Source: Blastopirellula marina
Lineage (GTDB): Bacteria > Planctomycetota > Planctomycetia > Pirellulales > Pirellulaceae
Assembly: GCF_002967765.1 (NCBI RefSeq)
Contig: NZ_PUHY01000010.1
Span: forward strand, 682,001-746,000
Length of the DNA: 64,000 nt
Direction: 5' to 3'
Position numbers and translations under genes: made by a program. Below the pieces are notes generated by a model. That model ran no database searches. It had not been told where the DNA came from and saw nothing but the letters and a program-made list of their open reading frames with translations. Of this stretch, positions 55,197 to 64,000 are shown one piece after another (position 1 is the stretch's first letter; the number at the start of each line of letters is the position of its first letter).

Positions 55197-56484
55197 CCGG
55201 TAGCGAGCGGAAGATCTTGTCGGTGGTCAGTTCCTTGATCTTCTTCTGGGCCGAATCATAAAGGAAGTTTTGGTGATCGCTTGGCCCACGGGTATTGGGG
55301 CGGAAGACGGTTCGGTTCAGCGCGATCTTCAACGGAATATCTTTTAGCTCGGCCGGCAACACATCGCGGATAGCGGCGACGGCAAAGCTTTCGCTGCGGA
55401 AGATGGTCGTCTCTTGGCTGTCACCTTCGTCGAACCGGAGGGAACGTTCGCAGATGAAACGCCACGGAATGTTTCGGCTGAGCAGTTCGTTCCACTTTCG
55501 GCCGATTTCGGCTTGCTCTGGATCGTTCGAATGACGCCAGCGCGGGGCATCGACCAGCAAGCTGAACTCGGTGAATCCTTGATAGGCTTCGAGGTGCTCG
55601 ATGGGGTTGCCTGGCAGCAGCCACGGTTTGCTGGCAGCGAATAGGTCTTCCAAGGTTTTGTCGATAGCAATGACTTCACGATGGAAGTAGACGGTTTGAA
55701 ACAGTTCAGCGCGAACATTCATGAACCGGATCAGCGCGGCCATCCCACGCTCGTGAATTGTCAGACCTTTTTCCGTAAAAAAGCTGTAACGAATCAGACG
55801 CTCTAAATCGTACGACTGCTGGCTGTAGCCAGTCATGTAGGCATCGCGGAGCACGAAGTCCATGTTGTCGATCGTGTAGATCCCACACAGGAGACTCCGC
55901 AGAAAGACTAACCACTGCGGTCGGTTCGCCGCATCGCCTGCTTGCGGTCGTTGGATCATCCAGGCGATTTGCTCCGGGTCGAGGTGCTCGGCTTCTTCCA
56001 TTTGCGAAAACGGGTTTCGCCGCAGCTTGGTCAACATTTCGCCCAGTTGGGTGCGAATGATATGCGCGCCCAGCGATTCATGGGTTAAGCCGTAGCCTTG
56101 CAGGTAGTGACTGTCGAAGAAGTGCCCGAACGGTCCATGGCCGACATCGTGCAAGAGGCCTGCCATGCGGAGGAGCGATTCGACATAGCCACGGGAAGGG
56201 GCATCAGGACAAACCGATTTCAGACTGGGATACAGCTGGGTCACCATTTGGCTGGCCAGATGCATCACCCCCATGATGTGCTGAAAGCGGGTGTGCTCGG
56301 CCGTCGGATAGACCCACCAGGCAGTCTGCAGTTGATGGATTTGGCGCATTCGTTGCAGCCAAGGGTGGTCGATAATATCCCGCTCGGTCACTTCATCGGG
56401 CGAATCACCTTCCGAAACAAAGGGAACATATCCATGGATGGGGTCGTAACAGAGACTTTCAGCGGCAAATTTGTCCAGATTCAC
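55081..56484 (-). CDS. HD-domain phosphohydrolase (dGTPase/SAMHD1-like)
   Basis: The 467-residue enzyme starts with GTG 56484 after GGAG. The HD motif reads LLHDVGHGPFGHFFDSHYL, with the outer His in EHTRFQHIMGVMHLA and the closing Asp in TIDNMDFVLRDAYMTG. This order matches the YwfO/SAMHD1-type family that hydrolyses dNTPs. It would act in the cytoplasm on nucleotides. The exact nucleotide preference is not visible. Confidence 0.88.
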   Translation of the reverse strand: MNLDKFAAESLCYDPIHGYVPFVSEGDSPDEVTERDIIDHPWLQRMRQIHQLQTAWWVYPTAEHTRFQHIMGVMHLASQMVTQLYPSLKSVCPDAPSRGYVESLLRMAGLLHDVGHGPFGHFFDSHYLQGYGLTHESLGAHIIRTQLGEMLTKLRRNPFSQMEEAEHLDPEQIAWMIQRPQAGDAANRPQWLVFLRSLLCGIYTIDNMDFVLRDAYMTGYSQQSYDLERLIRYSFFTEKGLTIHERGMAALIRFMNVRAELFQTVYFHREVIAIDKTLEDLFAASKPWLLPGNPIEHLEAYQGFTEFSLLVDAPRWRHSNDPEQAEIGRKWNELLSRNIPWRFICERSLRFDEGDSQETTIFRSESFAVAAIRDVLPAELKDIPLKIALNRTVFRPNTRGPSDHQNFLYDSAQKKIKELTTDKIFRSLPVSRLICRIYAQDPSLAPQLAAALDRLVGNHAVDDLTNM

Positions 56485-56761
56485 CCTTACTCCTTTGGGT
56501 TGAACGGGCCAATGAGGCTAGCAGAGCTTGCACCAGATTCGCTAGTTTCGCAGAATCAAGGGAATTCGTTAATTGGTATAACCGTTACATTCTACGGAAA
56601 TCTATAGCTGTCTCGCTGGTGAATGTGCGGAACCTGGGTAGTTCCGAGTTTGGAATTTTAGCCCCACTAGCCGATAGAAATAGCACCTCGGATTTTCCCG
56701 AATGTACGTCAGGCAACCCTTTGGGGAAATCCGCATTACTTCAGGCGGAGGAGTTTTCATA

Positions 56762-58693
56762 GTGATCGTAACATTACGCTGGGCCCGATTCGTCTTACTC
56801 GCCGCGGGTATGTTGACTCTTGCTCAGCAACAAATTGAAGCTGCCCCCAAAGCAGCCACCGTCCTTCCGCAGACCACCAAGAGTTACGTCTCGATCCCTG
56901 ACTACGATCAGGCATCGGCAAATTTCGACGAAACTCAAATCGGTAAGCTGATGGCCGATCCGGTTATGAAGCCGTTCACCGATGACCTGAAAGCCCAGAT
57001 CAAGCAAAAGCTGATCGCTGGTGGGGTGAAGCTCGGCATCACATTGGAAGATCTTAAGGACGTTTATGCTGGCGAAATCTGCTTCGCTAACGATCAGCCT
57101 AACGGCGAGAAGTCGGATGGCGTCGTGCTGACGGTGGACGTCACCGGAAAGCAAGCTCAGGTCAATGCCTTGCTGGCCAAGATCACCCAAAACCAGATTG
57201 CCAACGGTGCCAAGGAATCGAAAACCAACATCGCCGGCGTTCAGGTCACCAAGTTTGACCTGCCCAAAGAACCAGGCGAAATCGGCCCGCAAGAAGCCTA
57301 TTATGTTGTCCAGCAAGATCTGTTGGTTGCTACGGATTCGCTGCCGACGCTGACCTACATCCTGGAAGCGATCGCCGCAGCCAAAAACGACAACCTAGCT
57401 TCGCTAGAATCGTTCCAAGCGGTGCTTAAACGTGCTGCCACCGGTCGCATTGTCGATAGCTACGACTTCGAATGGTTCGTTGAACCGTTTGGCTACGCGG
57501 AAGTGGTTCGCTCGCAACAGGGTGGTCGGAAGAAGCGTGGTACCGACATGCTGCACTTGCTGCGAAACCAAGGTTTCGACGCCGTGAAGGGCCTAGGAGG
57601 TTATGTCACGTTCATCGTCAAGAAGCCCAACCTTGAAGGCGAACTGGTCCACAGCTCGTTTATCTACGCTCCCCAAGATCCGAACGCCGAAGCGGGAGAT
57701 CGTTTCCGTTTGGGTGCTCGCGTTTTGGAATTCCCTAACGACAAAGCCTTCGCTCCGTACGACTGGGTGCCTGGCAAGTTGGCGACCTTCCTCGACTTCC
57801 GTTGGGACATCCAAGCGGCGTTCCAGTACAGTGAAACAATTGTCAACGAATACGCCGATGACGAGATTTTCGACGAACTGATCGATAGCTTGAAGACGGA
57901 CCCAGCTGGTCCCAAAGTCGACGTCGTCAATCAGATTGTCAAACATTTGGACACGAAGGTCTGCATGATGGTGGACGTGAAGCAGCCGGTCACGCCGCAA
58001 TCGGAACAACGCTTGGTCGCCGTGCATTTGTTAAATGCTCAGCCAGTCAAAGATGCGATCACGCAGATCATGGAACAAGATCCCAACGCAGAGAATCACC
58101 CCGTCGGCGACAAGTACGACATCTGGGAAATCCATGAAGAAGAAGAGGAAATCCCCACGCTGGTCATCAGTGGTCCTGGCTTCCCTGATTCGATGGTGGT
58201 GAATCACCAATTCGCTTCGCAGCAGGCTGGCCCGAAAGTTCCGAATGCTTCGGTCGCCGTGATGGACGACTGGTTGTTCTTTGCCAACAACAAGGAAGTC
58301 ATTCGCAAGGCGATCGAAACGCGCCTGGCTGGTCCAAACGCAACCTTGTTAGCGAATGCCCCTGATTATCAGCGGATTGATGCCGCTCTGTCAGAAGTTG
58401 GCAGTGGGGTCGATAGCTTCCGTCACTTTGTCCGTACCGATGAAGCTGCCCGCGTCACGTACGAGTTGATGCAACAAGGCAAGATGCCAGAGTCGGAATC
58501 GGCCTTGGGCAAGGTGATCAACCAACTGTGGAGCCTTGGCCAGGAAGACGAAACGGTCACGCGAGAACAGGAAATCGATGCCAGCAAGTTGCCTCCTTTC
58601 GCTCAAGTGGAAGGCTACCTCGGCCCATCCGGCTCGTACGCCCGGACGGAAAAGGATGGCTGGTTTGTTTCTGGCTTGATGCTGAAGAAATGA
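56762..58693 (+). CDS. Large exported protein, DUF3352-like possibility
   Basis: GTG 56762, eight bases after GGAGGAG, gives 643 residues with a signal peptide (FVLLAAGMLTLAQQQIEA). The N-terminal region (TTKSYVSIPDYDQASANFDE, MADPVMKPFTDDLKAQI) resembles planctomycete proteins annotated with DUF3352, whose function is unknown. Two halves show similar strand-helix blocks and Lys-rich helices. There is no anchor or catalytic motif. A terminator with a TTCG loop follows at once. Confidence 0.72.
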   Translation: MIVTLRWARFVLLAAGMLTLAQQQIEAAPKAATVLPQTTKSYVSIPDYDQASANFDETQIGKLMADPVMKPFTDDLKAQIKQKLIAGGVKLGITLEDLKDVYAGEICFANDQPNGEKSDGVVLTVDVTGKQAQVNALLAKITQNQIANGAKESKTNIAGVQVTKFDLPKEPGEIGPQEAYYVVQQDLLVATDSLPTLTYILEAIAAAKNDNLASLESFQAVLKRAATGRIVDSYDFEWFVEPFGYAEVVRSQQGGRKKRGTDMLHLLRNQGFDAVKGLGGYVTFIVKKPNLEGELVHSSFIYAPQDPNAEAGDRFRLGARVLEFPNDKAFAPYDWVPGKLATFLDFRWDIQAAFQYSETIVNEYADDEIFDELIDSLKTDPAGPKVDVVNQIVKHLDTKVCMMVDVKQPVTPQSEQRLVAVHLLNAQPVKDAITQIMEQDPNAENHPVGDKYDIWEIHEEEEEIPTLVISGPGFPDSMVVNHQFASQQAGPKVPNASVAVMDDWLFFANNKEVIRKAIETRLAGPNATLLANAPDYQRIDAALSEVGSGVDSFRHFVRTDEAARVTYELMQQGKMPESESALGKVINQLWSLGQEDETVTREQEIDASKLPPFAQVEGYLGPSGSYARTEKDGWFVSGLMLKK

Positions 58694-58722
58694 AACTCAG
58701 CCGGCATTTGAAAACTCAGAAG

Positions 58723-58748
58723 AAGCCTCGGTTCGCCGAGGCTTTTTT
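58723..58748 (+). terminator. Rho-independent terminator with UUCG loop
   Basis: AAGCCTCGG (58723-58731) pairs perfectly with CCGAGGCTT (58736-58744) across a TTCG tetraloop and is followed by T residues. It is the strongest hairpin in the window. Confidence 0.95.
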
Positions 58749-58842
58749 CGTACGAATTGGTGTAAGCCAGATTCAGAACTGGTAACTTGAAGGCCACGCA
58801 TCTACCGCAATCGCCCTGGCTTTTCTCATCCGGTAATCTGAC

Positions 58843-60168
58843 ATGCAACCTTCTTGGATCACGAAACTTGAAAGCCACTTTGGGGCGACGCTTCCATCGG
58901 CCCTCGCAGCGCGATACGAAGCTGGCGACGGCGAGCATAATCAGGTCGAGGCGTTTCGTTTAATGTCCGCCGCAGATGTCATCCGTATCGAAAAACAATT
59001 CTCCCAAGATCGCGACTTGCTGGGAGGCGTTCCGTTTTTTGAGGATGCCGACGGAAACTTTGCTCTCGTTCACCTGACGGGGCCTTTGGCCAGCAGAGTT
59101 TCTTTCATCGAAGACGGAATTCTGGAACACGTCGCCTATCGCTCGGTCGATAACTTTCTGTCTCACGTCGGCAAGCTGTCGGATCACGACGCTTGGTGGG
59201 AAATGGAAACGGACTACCTTCACCTGGTCCGGCCGTTCGATCGCCAACGTCTGCCCACCACTGCCGAGCGAGAAGCGGACCTCGCAGCCGTGAACCGCCT
59301 CGACACACTGTGGAAGAAACGTCAACAGGACGTTGCCTTCGATCGGGACATGAACGACACCGTGTACCTACGAAACTTGATCGCGTTAACGCCGATTGAT
59401 CAATACGAGAGTTTGCGGCCATACTGGAGTGGCCCCGCGGCCGATCCTTTTGCCGTTGCCTGGCTAGGATGTGTCGGGAACGACGCCGTCCTCCCGCCAC
59501 TGCAAGAGATCGTCGAAGAAGGGAGGCAGCCGATCGTTTACATGGCGCTCTCTTGGCTCGGCACGGATGCAGCCAAACAGACCCTTGGTGCCGCGGCACC
59601 AACCTGTCCGGCAGGGCACAATGAACATCTCGCCCGTTGTTTGAAGGATCTCAACTTCCCGGTGCGTCACGAGATCAACGCAAAAGGGCAACATCGCTAT
59701 TTATTTCTCTCAGACGCAGTGGCCTGGCAAGTTATCGGTAGCAACCACCAGTTGCCGCGATCAGACGAACCAGCGACCGTCATGGCCGAGAAGGTCAACC
59801 AGTTTGGCATCACGATTGAAATTGCCTTGACGCCTGCCAGCTTGCAGGAAATCAAGCGACAAATCGAAACGGCCAACCAGCCAGACAAGTGCTGGGTACG
59901 GCTTCAGTTCATTCATAAATTGAGCGCTGTGTATGGCCGCCGCTTGGCACTCAAAGCGACGCACTTAATTCCGCGCAATGCGATCAAGCTCGAGTCCCCC
60001 CAACTTCGCCTGGCAATTGATGCAGAAACCTGGGAAGAGTTCGACGGGGAAGGGCGGTTCGGCACTTCTGGCTGGCGCGAGCTGACGTACACGTTCGACC
60101 ACGTGATGAACGAAGCAGGCGGCTACGAGTTCGTCTGGCTACCATCGCGCTCGCTTCCTGGGGAATAG
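58843..60168 (+). CDS. SUKH (SMI1/KNR4)-like protein
   Basis: The 441-residue protein begins with a SUKH-type domain: WITKLESHFGATLPSALAAR YEAGDGEHNQ and GVPFFEDADGNFALVHLTGP. Such domains often occur as immunity proteins to polymorphic toxins. The middle has helical repeats (LPPLQEIVEEGRQPIVYMAL SWLGTDAAKQ) and the C-terminal ~120 residues form a separate acidic domain. The 3' end overlaps the convergent membrane gene by 46 bases. No toxin gene adjoins it. Confidence 0.75.
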   Translation: MQPSWITKLESHFGATLPSALAARYEAGDGEHNQVEAFRLMSAADVIRIEKQFSQDRDLLGGVPFFEDADGNFALVHLTGPLASRVSFIEDGILEHVAYRSVDNFLSHVGKLSDHDAWWEMETDYLHLVRPFDRQRLPTTAEREADLAAVNRLDTLWKKRQQDVAFDRDMNDTVYLRNLIALTPIDQYESLRPYWSGPAADPFAVAWLGCVGNDAVLPPLQEIVEEGRQPIVYMALSWLGTDAAKQTLGAAAPTCPAGHNEHLARCLKDLNFPVRHEINAKGQHRYLFLSDAVAWQVIGSNHQLPRSDEPATVMAEKVNQFGITIEIALTPASLQEIKRQIETANQPDKCWVRLQFIHKLSAVYGRRLALKATHLIPRNAIKLESPQLRLAIDAETWEEFDGEGRFGTSGWRELTYTFDHVMNEAGGYEFVWLPSRSLPGE

Positions 60169-60932
60169 CCAATCGCCGTGGAAACTTGATTTAGCTGCGG
60201 CCGTGGCCCTTCTGGGAAACGGTCAAGCAGGAATTCTCGCAGTTCGTGAGGTACTTGGAGCGACGTGGTCCAGGCGCCAACTATTTGAGGGCTTCCTTTC
60301 GACAGGATCGTATGGGGTTTGATCATCATGACGATGCGGTCCTCTGAGAACTGGCTCTTGCGAATCGTAATGTCGTCCCAATGAATCATTTGAAATGCGC
60401 CGCGAACGATTCCTTTCTCAAAGAACTCGGTCGCCCCGAGGCTGCGTCCCCAAAACAGTTGGGTAACCGTCGATCCGCTAAAGAACGCAAGTTGCGCATA
60501 AAACGGGGTTATCGCAATCGGGGCGGCTTCTCCGTTGATCGAAAACGTCACTAATACGGCCACGGTCAACTGCAATAGAGCAAAGGCCAGCAACGTAGTT
60601 CCGCTCACGATCTTCGGCCAGTGTTTTCCAGGAATAGCTCCCGGGTAACCCATACCGATCCGTTTGCCGAGATACTTGATGATCTGTACGCGGCGAACGG
60701 AATAATACCCGATTGTGGCTCCCGTGATCGCCACTTGCATGACGAACATCCCCAGAAAGACAAGGTGCCGCCCAGGTTCAATCGCCCGAATCAGCGGCGC
60801 TGCCAACGCGCAGAAGAACGCTATCGCGGTCATCACCCATAACAAGTGAAGCAACTGAAACTGGTAGCGCGAATCACGCGACTCAAGCGTGTCGTCGGTA
60901 AACAGCGGATCAGATTCTGCCGACTCGCTCAT
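60123..60932 (-). CDS. Array membrane protein, copy 1
   Basis: ATG 60932 overlaps the upstream stop as ATGA, giving 269 residues; a longer frame starts at 60944. Four hydrophobic segments lead to a soluble tail with FFEKGIVRGAFQMIHWDDIT. The family pattern is a membrane domain, then a W-G-R-x-x-G...FFExGI...W-x-x-[IV] module and a C-terminal helix with L-x-x-[FL]LL. It is the last gene of the array. No function is known; the FFExGI module is reminiscent of DUF5673-type tails. Confidence 0.72.
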   Translation of the reverse strand: MSESAESDPLFTDDTLESRDSRYQFQLLHLLWVMTAIAFFCALAAPLIRAIEPGRHLVFLGMFVMQVAITGATIGYYSVRRVQIIKYLGKRIGMGYPGAIPGKHWPKIVSGTTLLAFALLQLTVAVLVTFSINGEAAPIAITPFYAQLAFFSGSTVTQLFWGRSLGATEFFEKGIVRGAFQMIHWDDITIRKSQFSEDRIVMMIKPHTILSKGSPQIVGAWTTSLQVPHELREFLLDRFPEGPRPQLNQVSTAIGYSPGSERDGSQTNS

Positions 60933-61696
60933 TCGATGTCCCACTCATCCGGTTTTGGTATTGGCTCGAATCGCTGATTTTCGTCCATCAAATCGACGTA
61001 TTCAACGAGAAGGCTGCGAAGACTTTCGGAGATTTCGACTTCGTAGATTCGTGTGAGCGGCGATCCTTTCGGTGTGTAGGTGATGACCGTTAATCTTTGT
61101 GAAACACTTGGCCACCACTTTAGCCGAACTTGCTGCCAGGGGACGAACTGGATTGAGTTGACGATGATCCCGTTCTCGAAAAACTCGATCGCTTTCGCCA
61201 TGTGCCCGAAACGTACCCTAGCGAAGTTCCTTCCACTATTCCAAGGCATCCACATGGTCAACAAATAGAACAACAAGCCAAACGGAGCGCAAGAAATCAC
61301 CATTAGGGCAGCAAATGACTGAATGACGATGATGAGCGAGATGCTGACAAAGCCAACAATAATGCGCGGCCAGAACCACCAAACGCGTCCCCCCATCGAA
61401 ATACCTAGCCACTTCTTTCCTTGGTTGATGGCATTGCGTCGGGCACGCGATTGATTGGCTACGGAAATCAGAAAGACGGCCATCTGGATGGCAATTCCTC
61501 CGGCCATGACCAGCTGAAAGAACCAGGGCATGTGCGGCAAAATCGGTCGAACCATCGCGAAGAGAATCGCAAACCATCCCACGAGCCCGATCATATCACT
61601 CAGGTAAAAACCAGTCGGATCAAACTCCGCTTTGCGCGGCTCGCCAAGCTGCTGGTCCTCTTCCAGTGTGAAAGGATCGCCTGGCGAAGCGTTCAT
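60929..61696 (-). CDS. Array membrane protein, copy 2
   Basis: ATG 61696 overlaps the upstream stop as ATGA and gives 255 residues; longer in-frame starts add an unlikely extension. Hydrophobic segments include LVGWFAILFAMVRPIL and IQMAVFLISVA, followed by FFENGIIVNSIQFVPWQQVRLKW and a C-terminal VSISESLRSLLVEY-like helix region (actual: VEISESLRSLLVEYVD). It is the most divergent copy in its N-terminus, which lacks the F-x-L-R segment. Confidence 0.72.
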   Translation of the reverse strand: MNASPGDPFTLEEDQQLGEPRKAEFDPTGFYLSDMIGLVGWFAILFAMVRPILPHMPWFFQLVMAGGIAIQMAVFLISVANQSRARRNAINQGKKWLGISMGGRVWWFWPRIIVGFVSISLIIVIQSFAALMVISCAPFGLLFYLLTMWMPWNSGRNFARVRFGHMAKAIEFFENGIIVNSIQFVPWQQVRLKWWPSVSQRLTVITYTPKGSPLTRIYEVEISESLRSLLVEYVDLMDENQRFEPIPKPDEWDIE

Positions 61697-62379
61697 GCCG
61701 CTTCCCCATGGTGAGCCAACAAATAGGCCCGCAGCTTTTCGTCGACTTGCACTGTCGAAGTGGTCCCCATAATCGAATTTGGTTGAGCTTTCATCACCAT
61801 GACCAGGCGATCCTCGGCCATTTGACTGGGGCGGAGCACGACGTTTGACCAAGGGACCAGGTGAAAACTGGCCGGCACGACACCTTGCTCAAAGAACTCG
61901 GTCGTCCCAGGCGTCCTTCCCCAGCGAAATTGCGACAACATCGTGCCGCCATAGATACCAAGCTGAATCTGTTGCAGCATCAGATACCAAGGAAAATCGT
62001 CCATGGTCAGAAACAGCGTCACAACAAACTGCATCACGGAAAAGACGACCATCATCCCGAGGCTGATTGCTTGTGGCAAGAACTTACCAGGGAGTTTTCC
62101 GTTGTATCCCAAGCCAATCCGTTTCCCGGCCCCAAGCAGCATTCGCTGGCGTCGGCTCGAGGCATGAAAAATCGTCCCTGCCATTACCACTGCCTGGACG
62201 AGGAAGATGATCAATACCGGCAATCGGTTTTCGGCAATCATCATCCGAAATAGCGGAGCCAGGACTGCGCAGACAATCGCCACGATCGTCATGCCGACCA
62301 TCAAGTCGAACAGACGAAACTGGTGCGGCTTCTCATCAACCGTTTCCAGTTCGATCTCAGGGCCGGGCTCAGACGTCAT
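61693..62379 (-). CDS. Array membrane protein, copy 3
   Basis: ATG 62379 gives 228 residues. It has QFRLFDLMVGMTIVAIVCAV LAPLFR at the N-terminus, four hydrophobic segments, then WGRTPGTTEFFEQGVVPASF HLVPWSNVVL and VQVDEKLRAYLLAHHGEA. It shares the whole layout with copies 1, 4 and 5. A 34-base gap separates it from copy 4 upstream, the only non-overlapping junction of the set. Confidence 0.72.
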   Translation of the reverse strand: MTSEPGPEIELETVDEKPHQFRLFDLMVGMTIVAIVCAVLAPLFRMMIAENRLPVLIIFLVQAVVMAGTIFHASSRRQRMLLGAGKRIGLGYNGKLPGKFLPQAISLGMMVVFSVMQFVVTLFLTMDDFPWYLMLQQIQLGIYGGTMLSQFRWGRTPGTTEFFEQGVVPASFHLVPWSNVVLRPSQMAEDRLVMVMKAQPNSIMGTTSTVQVDEKLRAYLLAHHGEAA

Positions 62380-62413
62380 GCAGCTAAACTTTCGGTTTCG
62401 CTTCTTCAGCGAT

Positions 62414-63118
62414 TTAATTTGGCAGACTCCAACCTGGCTCACCGAATCGATCGAGCAGGGTGGACTTCAATTCATCAGAAACTTGCACATCGGAAATTGC
62501 GATTGGTTCGCGGTCCAGATATCGATACTCCGCGAGTCGAACCGCTTTCAAATACTTTGGGCTGGGCCAAACCTTTAAATGCTCCCAACGGACGAACTGA
62601 ATCGGCGAAGTCAAGATTCCTTTTTCGTAGAATTCGATTGGTCCCTTCGGTTCACTCCATAGGTAATACATTAGAAGAGAACCACCCAAATAACCGAAAA
62701 GAGCCGCTTGCTGGTAAAACAGCCAGCTCATCTCGCTTCCAGAAAGCATGATTGCCATTTGTGCGATGAAGGTCTGATAGGCGATGACTATCACAAAGAT
62801 GAATCCTCGATTCGCCACCTTAGGCGAGTTCGAGAGACGGTCGTTCGCATACCCCAGCAATTGCCCCATCCGACTACGCATACGATTACGACCAAAAATC
62901 ACACTGCCGATTCCCACTGGAAACATGGCCAATTGAATGACGATCGCAATCAAAACGTAGCGACGACCTTCAATCGGCAACTCGCGAACTTGAGGAGCAG
63001 TCACGGCAATCGCAATGGAAACCACCACCATCCCCAGCAGTAACTCGCGGAGACCAAACTGGCCTGATTCATGCGTGGCAACCTCGCGTTGATCCGAAGC
63101 AGGAGACTCAAGCGTCAT
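62414..63118 (-). CDS. Array membrane protein, copy 4
   Basis: The 234-residue product starts at 63118 with an ATGA overlap onto copy 5. It has FGLRELLLGMVVVSIAIAVT APQVR, hydrophobic segments, and WSEPKGPIEFYEKGILTSPI QFVRWEHLKVWPSP. The tail VSDELKSTLLDRFGEP matches the array pattern. The F-Y-E-K-G-I variant keeps the same spacing. Confidence 0.72.
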   Translation of the reverse strand: MTLESPASDQREVATHESGQFGLRELLLGMVVVSIAIAVTAPQVRELPIEGRRYVLIAIVIQLAMFPVGIGSVIFGRNRMRSRMGQLLGYANDRLSNSPKVANRGFIFVIVIAYQTFIAQMAIMLSGSEMSWLFYQQAALFGYLGGSLLMYYLWSEPKGPIEFYEKGILTSPIQFVRWEHLKVWPSPKYLKAVRLAEYRYLDREPIAISDVQVSDELKSTLLDRFGEPGWSLPN

Positions 63119-63828
63119 GACTCGGCGGTCTCCGGATCGGCATGATCCATCAAAACAAGGCGTTTCAATCCTTCCGAAACAACGACCTTGAAGACCGATG
63201 CAGGTACGCTTTGTCGCCAGCGATAATAGGACAGCCAGATGACATCTTGGCGAGCATTGTCAGGATGCACTTCAATTTGCTCCCACGGAATAAAGGCCGT
63301 GGGAATATGAGAGATGCCGTTTTCAAAGAACTCGACTCCGCCTAAATGGCGGCCGAAACGCAAGCTCACCAACGTTGCTGCGCCGATCCAGCCGATTAGC
63401 GCGTGGGCGAAATAATCGTTCCAGATTAGATATTTCCCTGTGAGTGTGAGCAAGAGAAAACCCAGCACAACCTGCGTCATCATAATCATTCCGCTTGCGA
63501 CCGGCCGGGACATCCACGATGCCATTCCTTCCAGCGTACCGTAATCGGCGGTTCGTCCTTGCCCTAAGCAACGCCCTGCCCGAATGAGCATATTCCGCCG
63601 CCGGATCATGGCCCAGCCAACGGCAATCGTAAAAGAGGTAAACTGAATCGCAACGGCACACATCCAAAACCATAATTGTTCCGCCGAGAGGTCACGTAAA
63701 ACAGGTGCAAAGATGGCACACGCGATCGCAATACCTGTCGCCATCCACACAATTTCGCGAAGTTCAAATTGCTGAGGACGAACTTGGAGCGTTGTCGACT
63801 CGATTTCGGAAGGTGGTTCCCGTGTCAT
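63115..63828 (-). CDS. Array membrane protein, copy 5
   Basis: The 237-residue product begins with QFELREIVWMATGIAIACAI FAPVLRDL, carries four hydrophobic segments and ends with GVEFFENGISHIPTAFIPWE QIEVHPD followed by VSEGLKRLVLMDHADPE. It overlaps the upstream copy by ATGA at 63825-63828. Confidence 0.72.
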   Translation of the reverse strand: MTREPPSEIESTTLQVRPQQFELREIVWMATGIAIACAIFAPVLRDLSAEQLWFWMCAVAIQFTSFTIAVGWAMIRRRNMLIRAGRCLGQGRTADYGTLEGMASWMSRPVASGMIMMTQVVLGFLLLTLTGKYLIWNDYFAHALIGWIGAATLVSLRFGRHLGGVEFFENGISHIPTAFIPWEQIEVHPDNARQDVIWLSYYRWRQSVPASVFKVVVSEGLKRLVLMDHADPETAES

Positions 63829-64000
63829 GACTCGGTAGCCTCCGGCTCGGAATGATGCTTCAGAAGATATTCCCGTAGCTCGTCTGAGACATAAAGTGTG
63901 ACCATCGTGTCACTGGCATATCGCGGAGGTGGGTGGAAGGTGATGTCGAGCGCCTGCTCCCGCTTCCTACTCAGACGGACGCGAAGAAGTTGCCACGACA
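63825..64000 (-). CDS. Array membrane protein, copy 6 (C-terminus only)
   Basis: The last 57 codons of another paralogue run into the window from the right edge, ending at the TGA overlapped by copy 5. The tail reads WQLLRVRLSRKREQALDI...TMVTLYVSDELREYLLKHHSEP, matching the C-terminal LR-x-[YF]-LL pattern of the array. The membrane part lies outside the window. Confidence 0.72.
   Translation of the reverse strand, partial: SWQLLRVRLSRKREQALDITFHPPPRYASDTMVTLYVSDELREYLLKHHSEPEATES

Overview
The window looks like a chromosomal segment of a motile planctomycete of the Pirellulaceae type (Blastopirellula/Bremerella-like). This is inferred from moderate-to-high GC, a split flagellar regulon, Tat-exported Gfo/Idh/MocA and sugar-isomerase proteins, a TIGR03991-type GlmU-like enzyme, many secreted orphan families, and frequent GTG/TTG starts. 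No species can be named from sequence alone.

Layout. 1-6.2 kb: the edge of a probable sulfotransferase gene, then a flagellar block flhA-flhF-flhG-like-small membrane protein-fliA closed by a strong terminator. 6.2-13.5 kb: an M14 deacylase-like gene, a diguanylate cyclase, a GlmU-like enzyme with metF, and two tandem DUF6268-type outer-membrane proteins. 13.8-18.3 kb: tRNA-Leu(CAA) followed by small orphan genes, a broken tyrosine/integron-type integrase, a Na+/H+ antiporter and a YCII gene fragment; this looks like a decayed insertion region. 18.3-31.6 kb: an ECF sigma factor with a membrane partner, a TPR-thioredoxin fusion, a YCII protein, two STAS-like paralogues flanking a receiver-GGDEF protein, and a barnase/barstar toxin-antitoxin pair. 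31.7-34.7 kb: the primary sigma factor and a crotonase. 35-40.5 kb: a red-light module (heme oxygenase, bacteriophytochrome kinase, response regulator, hybrid kinase) with a divergently oriented ANTAR regulator beside it. 40.7-50.9 kb: a HEAT-repeat protein, a NIT-domain chemoreceptor, an SGNH hydrolase, a class A beta-lactamase-like protein, the sugar isomerase/oxidoreductase pair, and a membrane-bound L7/L12-CTD protein. 51-56.5 kb: flgM, fur with candidate operators, purB and an HD hydrolase. 56.7-64 kb: a large secreted protein, a SUKH-like protein, and an array of six translationally coupled membrane-protein paralogues running off the right edge.

The genes fit together mainly as signalling and motility: fliA and flgM form a sigma28/anti-sigma pair split by about 46 kb, the chemoreceptor and two diguanylate cyclases would feed motility or attachment, and the phytochrome module adds light input. 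The most unusual items are the barnase/barstar operon, whose residues align collinearly with the Bacillus enzyme, the six-paralogue membrane array, the FlhG-like ATPase with an altered P-loop, and the pseudo-receiver ANTAR protein. Many start codons were moved inward from the longest reading frame where a ribosome-binding site, a signal peptide or an ATGA overlap favoured it.
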